From the NCBI GenBank assembly GCA_024277475.1, contig JAJRVC010000502.1, positions 1 through 5,772 of the forward strand: 5,772 nt of DNA, in the 5' to 3' direction. Shown here piece after piece: positions 1 through 5,011 of this stretch. The stretch is from Deltaproteobacteria bacterium (GTDB lineage Bacteria; Desulfobacterota; Desulfobacteria; Desulfobacterales; JAFDCJ01). The translations under genes were made by a program, and so were the position numbers. The notes under the pieces are model-generated. The model saw only the letters and a list, made by a program, of their open reading frames with translations, did no database searches and was not told the DNA's origin. Position 1 is the first letter of the stretch. Every line of letters begins with the position of its first letter.

Positions 1-11
1 GGGCTCAACAT
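1..11 (-). CDS. Start of a further gene, cut by the window edge (Met-Leu-Ser-Pro...)
   Basis: An ATG at 11-9 on the minus strand is preceded by GGAGGTGG (25-18) with 9 nt between GGAGG and the ATG. This is a near-ideal Shine-Dalgarno arrangement and the strongest in the window. Only three complete codons are visible (Met-Leu-Ser, then CC of a probable Pro), so the product cannot be named. The gene has the same direction as the others and has its own leader region with candidate operator and hairpins. The call rests on the ribosome-binding site and on the lack of any other use for this region. Confidence 0.6.
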
Positions 12-25
12 TTTTTTCCACCTCC

Positions 26-59
26 AAAAGTTATAGTTATATTGCTTAATATAACTTTT
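26..59. repeat. AT-rich inverted repeat just upstream of the ribosome-binding site at 25-18
   Basis: A perfect 10-bp inverted repeat (AAAAGTTATA at 26-35, TATAACTTTT at 50-59) encloses a second, mutually exclusive one (GTTATATT at 36-43 with AATATAAC at 48-55, loop of 4), because GTTATA is tandemly repeated at 30-41. The outer stem ends directly against the GGAGG at 25-21. It may be an operator for a dimeric regulator, or an RNA hairpin that stabilises the 5' leader or affects ribosome access. Confidence 0.45.
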
Positions 60-87
60 AGAGAATGAAATGTCCAGACTTATGTTT

Positions 88-100
88 TGTATTAATTACA
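88..100. promoter_or_regulatory. TGTA-N5-TACA dyad, weak operator candidate
   Basis: TGTA (88-91) and TACA (97-100) are inverted around an AT-rich 5-nt spacer (TTAAT). If the -10 at 110-105 is real, this dyad would sit near the transcription start. It is short and in AT-rich DNA, so chance is quite possible. Confidence 0.2.
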
Positions 101-105
101 GCAAC

Positions 106-119
106 TTATACCGGTATAA
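106..119. promoter_or_regulatory. 14-bp CpG-centred palindrome, candidate LacI-family operator
   Basis: TTATACCGGTATAA is a perfect palindrome with CG at its centre, the symmetry that LacI/GalR regulators recognise through hinge-helix insertion at the central CpG. It lies about 95 nt upstream of the ATG at 11 on the minus strand. Its right half plus one base reads TATAAG (110-105), a 4-5 of 6 match to a -10 box, so a bound repressor would block a promoter there. The -35 match is poor: TTTCAA with a 19-nt spacer. The LacI-family gene two positions upstream is the obvious candidate partner. Palindrome is certain; operator role is inferred. Confidence 0.5.
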
Positions 120-206
120 AAGTACTACCTTGAAAGGGCTGATTGTAATACCCAATCGTTGTCTGACATATTTAGTCAAACACTCGGCATATAAAGAGCT
201 AAATAC

Positions 207-241
207 CTTCCAGTCCGTAGGGTTACCCTCCAGACTGGAAG
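207..241 (-). terminator. Strong hairpin after the dehydrogenase gene, possible terminator
   Basis: Beginning 37 nt past the dehydrogenase stop, the minus-strand RNA can form a 16-position stem with a 3-nt UAA loop. It has a perfect outer 9 bp (CTTCCAGTC with GACTGGAAG), then a G-U wobble, a G-C pair, one G-A mismatch, an A-U pair and three G-C pairs. Downstream comes GUAUUUAGCUCUUUAUAU, which is U-rich but not a clean U-tract. It could terminate imperfectly, protect the 3' end of the upstream mRNA, or take part in a switch with the overlapping hairpin at 235-257. Confidence 0.5.
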
Positions 242-257
242 CGAGGCCGGCTTCCAG
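235..257 (-). promoter_or_regulatory. Alternative hairpin sharing an arm with the 207-241 stem
   Basis: On the minus strand CTGGAAGC (257-250) pairs perfectly with GCTTCCAG (242-235) around a 7-nt loop. The second arm is also the first arm of the 207-241 hairpin, so the two structures exclude each other. In transcription order this is an A:B versus B:C arrangement, as in attenuators or antiterminators. The pairing is seen directly; regulatory use is inference. Confidence 0.4.
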
Positions 258-277
258 CTCGGAGAGAGGGTAGAACC

Positions 278-1255
278 TCACGATTCCTGCGCCCATTCCT
301 TTCTGACCAGTTCGAGCCGGGCATAGAACTTCCGGTCCCGATCCCGCCGCATGACGTCCGCCGCCCCGGGACCGTAATCATAAAAACCGCCCGATGATTT
401 GAGTCCCAGCCTGCCTGCATTCACTTGCTTTTCCAGCAGTTTTGGGGGTTTGAAATAAGCCTTGCCGAGCTTTTCCTCCAGATACTGATAGACCCCCAAA
501 TAGGTGTCTGCACCGGCCTGGTCCATAATCTCAAAGGGTCCGTAGGCCCCCAGCCGGAAGCCGAAGGAACTTTTTACGATGCGGTCCACCTCCGCCGGTG
601 TGGCCAGCCCCTCTTCGACCAGGGCGATGGCTTCGGTCGCCAGCGCAAATTGAATGCGATTGGCCACAAAACCGGGAGCGCTTTTGCAAATCGTCGGCAC
701 TTTGCCCAGGCCGGTTAAGAATTCCATGACCAAATCGATGTAGGACTGGCCGGCGTGCTTCGAAGGGATGACTTCGACGCAGGGAGTAATCTGGGGCGGA
801 TGGAACCAGTGGGTCCCGATAACGCGCTCCGGGTTGGGCACGCCTTCAGCCAACTCATTAATGTCGTACGATGAAGTGTTGGAGGCCAGGATGGCTCCGG
901 GTGCGGCCTTTTGGCCTATAATTTTCCAGATGCCACGTTTCAGGTCAAAATTTTCGCTGACGGCTTCCAGGACATAATCGGCCTTGGGAAGGTTGCCGGA
1001 CAAGTCGGTTGTAAAATGGATTCCGGACAGGGCGGCCTCCTTCTCAGGGGCTTTCAAATTCCCCAGCTCAATCATATAATTGAGATTGTCCACGATCCAG
1101 CCCCTGGCACGATCCAGGAATTCAGCGGATTGATCCACCAGGAAAACCTCGATATCGTTCATAGCCAGAAACTGGGCAAAACCGTGACCCATGATGCCGG
1201 CGCCGACCACCAGGGCGGTGTCTATTGTTTGAGGATTTGAATTGTTTTTTTGCAT
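278..1255 (-). CDS. 3-hydroxyacyl-CoA dehydrogenase (NAD-dependent, single-function type)
   Basis: Soluble enzyme expected to oxidise a (S)-3-hydroxyacyl-CoA to the 3-oxoacyl-CoA with NAD+, or the reverse, as in beta-oxidation, butyrate-type metabolism or breakdown of branched or aromatic acids. The protein is 325 aa: an N-terminal Rossmann domain with GAGIMG (18-23) and Asp41 at the end of the second strand, as in NAD-specific members, then a C-terminal domain from about 193 (PGFVANRI) with GAYGPFEIMD (236-245) and GRLGLKSSGGFYDY (281-294). The catalytic set lines up with the spacing known for human HADH: Ser128 (SNTSS), His149 (GTHW), Glu161 and Asn199. The usual HFFNP is HWFHP, so the Asn three residues after the catalytic His is His152. 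The ATG has a GGAAAG site 7 nt upstream. No hydratase domain is fused. A hydroxybutyryl-CoA or carnitine-like dehydrogenase is an alternative within the superfamily. Confidence 0.92.
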   Translation of the reverse strand: MQKNNSNPQTIDTALVVGAGIMGHGFAQFLAMNDIEVFLVDQSAEFLDRARGWIVDNLNYMIELGNLKAPEKEAALSGIHFTTDLSGNLPKADYVLEAVSENFDLKRGIWKIIGQKAAPGAILASNTSSYDINELAEGVPNPERVIGTHWFHPPQITPCVEVIPSKHAGQSYIDLVMEFLTGLGKVPTICKSAPGFVANRIQFALATEAIALVEEGLATPAEVDRIVKSSFGFRLGAYGPFEIMDQAGADTYLGVYQYLEEKLGKAYFKPPKLLEKQVNAGRLGLKSSGGFYDYGPGAADVMRRDRDRKFYARLELVRKEWAQES

Positions 1256-1317
1256 TTTTCAACTTTCCAATGATTTAGTGGGATGTTTAGTAATATTTAA
1301 CGCATTTTCTATCAAAA

Positions 1318-1348
1318 ATTTTATTGTGCTATTTTCCCTATCTTTAAA
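1318..1348 (-). promoter_or_regulatory. Possible weak promoter for the dehydrogenase gene
   Basis: The 121-nt AT-rich gap 1256-1376 contains TAAAAT (1323-1318, 5 of 6 to the -10 consensus) with TTTAAA (1348-1343, 4 of 6 to the -35 consensus) at a long 19-nt spacing. A start near 1311 would give a leader of about 55 nt. The gap is larger than any other between genes in the cluster, which fits a separate or extra promoter, but the motif match is weak. Confidence 0.25.
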
Positions 1349-1354
1349 TCGCCA

Positions 1355-1371
1355 ATTCTCCGCCGGCGAAT
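1355..1371 (-). promoter_or_regulatory. Short GC hairpin / CpG-centred palindrome after the LacI-family gene
   Basis: Just after the regulator stop, the minus strand reads ATTCGCC-GGC-GGAGAAT, a 7-position stem with one G-A mismatch and a 3-nt loop. Inside it is the perfect 8-bp palindrome CGCCGGCG (1361-1368), also CpG-centred. No U-tract follows, so it is not a convincing terminator. It could be a weak operator upstream of the dehydrogenase gene or a 3' end structure. Confidence 0.25.
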
Positions 1372-1376
1372 CCGGG

Positions 1377-2501
1377 TTAGGGTTGCCTTGCCTGTTTCTT
1401 GTGTCTGTTCCCTGAAAACGAATTGACTAACGGTTGTTTATCCCGTTGCTGTCGAGCACGGTAGCCGCAAGTTTTGCGTATCACCAGGACAGGATCAATT
1501 AAAAATTTTTTGACCACATGTTCGGATTCGCCCTTGATTATAGCCAGAAGCTGCTCAAATGCCAATCGGCCTAAAATGTTTTTTTGGTGGGATATGGTGG
1601 TTAAATCAACGCCGGGCAGCCCGGCCATCTCAATATCGTCAAAACCCACCAACGCGATGTCATCGGGAGATCGCAGCCCCTTTTCGGCAAGAGCCTGAAG
1701 AACGCCCATGGCCATAATATCATTGGCGGAAAATATGGCAGTTACCTTCGGTTTGGTTTGGATGATTTTCCACGCCAGGTTGTAGCCTGTTTGCCGGGAA
1801 TAGTCTCCTTTGAAAATCAGGGACGGATCGGCCTTTAACCCCCTGGCTTCAAAAGCGGCCAATGCTCCCAAGTACCGGTAATAGCCGGTGGATGTCTCCT
1901 GAGGTCCGGTAATCAGAGCAATACGGCTATGGCCCATATCCAGCAGGTGTCCGGTAACCATTCTGGCACCGCGCCGGTCGTCTACGCCCACAAAATCAAA
2001 CGGTTGCTCGGAAGACTTCTCCTCCACCGTCCGCAAAACCAGAACAAATGGCACCCCTCTTTTACGCAAATCATGGATTGCCAGATCCCGGCGCAAGGCC
2101 GAGCAGATGATCAAACCATCCACTCCACGGTCCAGAAGTTCATGCGTGTAGTGTCGCTCAACCTCAGGGCCGCCATTGCCAACGGAAATCGCGATAACGC
2201 CATAGTTGTCTTCCCGAGCTCGATCAATAATGGACTGGGTAAGTTCCGCATAAAAGGGATTCAGCATCGTGGTAATAACCAATCCGAGAGTGGAACTTTT
2301 TTGCCCGACCAGGGAACGGGCCAACAGGTTCGGCCGGTAGTTGAGACGCTTGGCAATCCCAATAACTTTTTTGCGGGTGGCGCGACTGACCCGCGTCGTC
2401 TGGTTATCACGTAAAACCAGCGAAACGGTCGAGGGCGAAAGATCGGCCTCGCGGGCAATATCCTTTATGGTGGGCCGGTTTTTGGCATCCTGCCGTTTCA
2501 T
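1377..2501 (-). CDS. LacI/GalR-family transcriptional regulator
   Basis: Probable DNA-binding repressor whose effector domain resembles periplasmic sugar-binding proteins. The protein is 374 aa; typical members are about 330-345 aa. Residues 10-30 form the helix-turn-helix (TIKDIAREADLSPSTVSLVL), and 55-66 (YRPNLLARSLVG) form the hinge helix, whose central Leu in family structures inserts into the CpG step at the middle of the operator. The effector domain runs from about 71 to 345, with NPFYAEL (81-87), GVDGLI (126-131), DDRRGAR (174-180), FSANDIMAMG (257-266) and VGFDDIEMA (285-293) in the usual places. The extra length is a basic, Gln- and Lys-rich tail (about 346-374). The ATG has only a modest AGG upstream. 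A 24-nt gap to livF suggests cotranscription with the transporter. The ligand is not predictable; LacI members usually bind sugars or nucleobases, so a link with a liv/acyl-CoA locus is less common. Confidence 0.93.
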   Translation of the reverse strand: MKRQDAKNRPTIKDIAREADLSPSTVSLVLRDNQTTRVSRATRKKVIGIAKRLNYRPNLLARSLVGQKSSTLGLVITTMLNPFYAELTQSIIDRAREDNYGVIAISVGNGGPEVERHYTHELLDRGVDGLIICSALRRDLAIHDLRKRGVPFVLVLRTVEEKSSEQPFDFVGVDDRRGARMVTGHLLDMGHSRIALITGPQETSTGYYRYLGALAAFEARGLKADPSLIFKGDYSRQTGYNLAWKIIQTKPKVTAIFSANDIMAMGVLQALAEKGLRSPDDIALVGFDDIEMAGLPGVDLTTISHQKNILGRLAFEQLLAIIKGESEHVVKKFLIDPVLVIRKTCGYRARQQRDKQPLVNSFSGNRHKKQARQP

Positions 2502-2525
2502 CTTGTATCGCCTGGTTCAAATTGG

Positions 2526-3245
2526 TTAGATTCCCATCAATTGCTGCTTGAGCCGGCTATCTGCCAGCAATTCCTCGGCCGTTCCCTCATAGACATTTTG
2601 CCCGTCATCCAGAACATAGACCCGCGTGCATACCCGCAGGGCCAGCATGGAATTCTGCTCAACCAAAACAGTGGTTAAATTAGTGGCTGTCAGTTCCAAA
2701 ACAATGTTCATCACTTCCCGCACAATTAGCGGCGCCAGCCCTTCGGAAGGCTCGTCCAATAAGATAAGGCTGGGATTGCCCATCAGGGTACGAGCGATGG
2801 ACAGCATCTGCTGTTCGCCACCGGAAAGGGTTTCACCTTTTTGATTGGCTAACTCCTTGAGGGCAGGAAAGTGCTTGTACACCCGCTCAAGGTCCCATTG
2901 AATTTTTCCTTCAAAACCCTTTTTTCTTGCAATATCTAAATTTTGCCGGACCGTCAGGGTCGGAAAAATTCTGCGATTGTCCGGCACCCAGCCTATTCCT
3001 AAATTGGCGATATCATTGGTCGGCAAGTGCGTGATATCCTTTCCCTGAAAAGCGATCGCGCCGGATCTGGCCGGGGTCAGGCCGAGGATGCTCCGTAACA
3101 GGGTCGTTTTCCCCGCTCCGTTGCGCCCTAACACGGCCACGGCTTCCCCCTGTTTGACCTCAAGTTCTATTTGATGAAGAATATGAGCTTCCCCGTAAAA
3201 CGAATCAATTTTATCGACCTCCAAAATAGTCTGCTTCTCAACCAT
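2526..3245 (-). CDS. livF: Branched-chain amino acid-type ABC transporter ATPase LivF
   Basis: Second ATPase subunit of the liv transporter, forming a heterodimer with LivG. I choose the ATG at 3245-3243 (239 aa) rather than the TTG directly before it: a GGGAGGG ribosome-binding site at 3260-3254 is 8 nt from the ATG but only 5 nt from the TTG, and the ATG gives a one-base TGATG overlap with the livG stop. Motifs are Walker A GRNGAGKT (40-47), signature LSGGEQQ (140-146), Walker B ILLDEP (Asp164, Glu165) and D-loop SEGLAP (167-172). The switch position reads VEQN (Gln197 where most ABC ATPases have His), which is normal for LivF and distinguishes it from LivG. The Q-loop region reads VPDNRRIFP (Asp89), where LivF proteins commonly have Glu or Gln. 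It ends 24 nt before the regulator gene. Confidence 0.95.
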   Translation of the reverse strand: MVEKQTILEVDKIDSFYGEAHILHQIELEVKQGEAVAVLGRNGAGKTTLLRSILGLTPARSGAIAFQGKDITHLPTNDIANLGIGWVPDNRRIFPTLTVRQNLDIARKKGFEGKIQWDLERVYKHFPALKELANQKGETLSGGEQQMLSIARTLMGNPSLILLDEPSEGLAPLIVREVMNIVLELTATNLTTVLVEQNSMLALRVCTRVYVLDDGQNVYEGTAEELLADSRLKQQLMGI

Positions 3246-3988
3246 CAATCTATCCCTCCCAGGTAAGCTTCCTGAACTTCGTCGTTAGCTTTTATCTCTT
3301 CAGGTGCGCCCTGTGCGATAACACGGCCCTGGTGCAGGACTATGATGATATCGGAAATGGTCAATACGATATCCATATCATGCTCGATCACCACCACGGT
3401 CAGTCGCGCCGATATTTTCTTGATGAATTCTTTGATCCGCTCCGTTTCCGAAGTCGGCAGGCCGGAAGTCGGCTCATCCATCAACAGCAGTTTGGGTTTG
3501 GACGCCATTGCAATACCGATCTCCAAAACACGCTTATCGCCGTATGAAAGGTTTTTGGTTGGCAGATTTTTGAGCGCGGACAAGCCAATCTCCTCGAGCA
3601 CCGCATCGGCTTCCTGATTGATGTCTTCGAATCCTGTGGCTGAACGGAAAAAATTTAAACTTCGTTTTTTACGTGACTGAACAGCCAGGCGTATGTTGTC
3701 GGCCGGCGAAATTTCATTGAATATATTTAACACCTGAAAAGAACGGACAATCCCGAGATTGACAATCTTGTGAATCGGCCAACCCGCAATATCCCGCCCT
3801 TCAAACAGGATCCGGCCCCCGTCCGGCTTGTATAGGCCGGTCAACAGGTTGAACAGGGTGGTCTTACCGGCCCCGTTGGGACCTATAATGGAAGTAATAT
3901 TGCCTTCCTCCACCGTGAAGCTGACATCGTCGTTTGCCATCAATCCGCCAAAGTGTTTGCTGATTCCGGCAGTTTCCAATATGGCCAT
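3245..3988 (-). CDS. livG: Branched-chain amino acid-type ABC transporter ATPase LivG
   Basis: Cytoplasmic ATP-binding subunit that powers the LivHM channel. It is 247 aa, normal for the family. Nucleotide-binding motifs are all intact: Walker A GPNGAGKT (36-43), Q-loop SFQ (Gln85), signature LSYGDKR (147-153), Walker B LLLMDEP (Asp171, Glu172) and H-loop IEHDM (His203). The LSYG form of the signature and the IEHDM switch are LivG hallmarks that separate it from LivF; the C-terminal EAYLGG is the usual LivG ending. The start ATG at 3988-3986 overlaps the livM stop (TAATG) and has an AAGGGGG ribosome-binding site inside the livM 3' end with 7-nt spacing. The TGA stop shares its last base with the livF ATG. 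Confidence 0.96.
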   Translation of the reverse strand: MAILETAGISKHFGGLMANDDVSFTVEEGNITSIIGPNGAGKTTLFNLLTGLYKPDGGRILFEGRDIAGWPIHKIVNLGIVRSFQVLNIFNEISPADNIRLAVQSRKKRSLNFFRSATGFEDINQEADAVLEEIGLSALKNLPTKNLSYGDKRVLEIGIAMASKPKLLLMDEPTSGLPTSETERIKEFIKKISARLTVVVIEHDMDIVLTISDIIIVLHQGRVIAQGAPEEIKANDEVQEAYLGGID

Positions 3989-4998
3989 TATTCAACCCCC
4001 TTAAACTCCAGCGAAGCCGGCTTTAATTCTTTCTGGCCCTCCTGCGCCCCGGATTTGCCCACCTTGAGATAACCCAGGATGCCTTCGGGCATAAACAGAA
4101 TGATAGCTACGATGAGCAATCCATAAAACAAATACCAGTGTTGGGTTAAAGTCGAGAAAATATCCCGGAGGGCAATGAAAATGATCGCACCCAAGATCGG
4201 ACCGAAAAAGTTGGTAAGTCCCCCGCCGATAATGACCATCATGACAACATCGCCCGAGCGGGTCCAGTGAATCGGATCGGCAAAGGCACCGTGCGTGAGC
4301 AAGGCGTACAAGGCACCGGCCAGTCCACCAAAGGCACCGGAGATAATCCAAGACAGCCATTTATAAAATGGTGTGTTGTAGCCCAGATATTTTGCTCTCA
4401 GCTCGTTTTGTTTGATGGCGTAAAATACGGTACCCAGCGGGGAATGGATCAGTTTCCACAGCAATAGGGTGCTGACGGCCAGGATGGCGAACACAAAATA
4501 ATAAAGGCTTACCGAACTTTCGATCGCAATGTCAAACAGACCGAAAAAGCTCAGCGGGTAACGCTCGATGCCCATCAAACCGTTTTCGCCACCGGTTACT
4601 GCGTCCCATTGAAAAGCGATAAAAAAGAACATCTGGGTAAAGGCGATGGTCAGCAGGGCATGATAAATGCCTCTTTTTTTTGCCATAAAGACGGCCAAGA
4701 CAGCGGCGATGATCACGCACCCCAGAATGCTTCCGGCCAAAGGTATCCAGGTTCCTTTGACGACGTAATGCTGAATCAGGCCGAAAAGATAAGCACCGCT
4801 GCCGAAAAAAAGACCGTGGCCGAAGGAAGGCAATCCGGTGTAACCCAGCAGGATGTTGAATCCCATGGCGAACACGGCCCAGATCATGACCTCGATGGCC
4901 AGCGACATGCCGCCCAGGGGAATGATCGCCACCGGTGCGATAAAGAAAAAAAACAACATTAAAAACAACGGGTGCTTAATATATCGCAAGACATCCAT
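3988..4998 (-). CDS. livM: Branched-chain amino acid-type ABC transporter permease LivM
   Basis: Second inner-membrane permease of the liv transporter, expected to pair with LivH and to dock on LivG/LivF. The protein is 336 aa, within the normal range. Visible landmarks are an N-terminal hydrophobic run (residues about 11-50); GYTGLPSFGHGLFFGSGAY (52-70), the LivM version of the usual GYTGQLSLGHAAFFGIGAY; TGGENGLMGI (135-144), a conserved periplasmic-side block; the cytoplasmic coupling loop SPLGTVFYAIKQNELRAKYL (186-205), which contacts the ATPases; and GGGLTNFFGPILGA (258-271). The ATG at 4998-4996 has an upstream AGGG with 8-nt spacing, which supports this start. The last 25 or so residues are a hydrophilic tail. 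Its TAA stop overlaps the livG ATG by one base, implying translational coupling. The SFGHG variant of the SLGHA block could reflect a non-branched-chain substrate; that part is inference. Confidence 0.95.
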   Translation of the reverse strand: MDVLRYIKHPLFLMLFFFFIAPVAIIPLGGMSLAIEVMIWAVFAMGFNILLGYTGLPSFGHGLFFGSGAYLFGLIQHYVVKGTWIPLAGSILGCVIIAAVLAVFMAKKRGIYHALLTIAFTQMFFFIAFQWDAVTGGENGLMGIERYPLSFFGLFDIAIESSVSLYYFVFAILAVSTLLLWKLIHSPLGTVFYAIKQNELRAKYLGYNTPFYKWLSWIISGAFGGLAGALYALLTHGAFADPIHWTRSGDVVMMVIIGGGLTNFFGPILGAIIFIALRDIFSTLTQHWYLFYGLLIVAIILFMPEGILGYLKVGKSGAQEGQKELKPASLEFKGVE

Positions 4999-5011
4999 GC
5001 TCTATTCCCTT

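Noticed and set aside
163..179. TTGACT on the minus strand (179-174) as a -35 box
   Set aside because: No acceptable -10 hexamer lies 15-19 nt downstream; the nearest TATTAC is about 23 nt away.
70..296. Small reading frames of about 66 residues on both strands at 70-273 (+) and 96-296 (-)
   Set aside because: They cross the palindrome and hairpins, have no recognisable domain, and the minus-strand one overlaps the end of the dehydrogenase gene. No convincing ribosome-binding site was seen for either.
1873..1882. TACCGGTA within the regulator gene, resembling the centre of the 106-119 palindrome
   Set aside because: It matches only the central bases, lies inside coding sequence, and encodes ordinary residues of the effector domain (YYRYLG region). 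An internal operator is possible but unsupported.
911..2414. Plus-strand frames opposite the dehydrogenase and regulator genes (such as 911-1240 and 1929-2414)
   Set aside because: They are antisense to genes with strong family motifs, have no recognisable product, and fit chance open frames.
4001..4360. 119-residue minus-strand frame inside livM
   Set aside because: It is an out-of-frame shadow of livM, rich in Cys, Arg and His as typical of such shadows, while livM has clear family motifs throughout.
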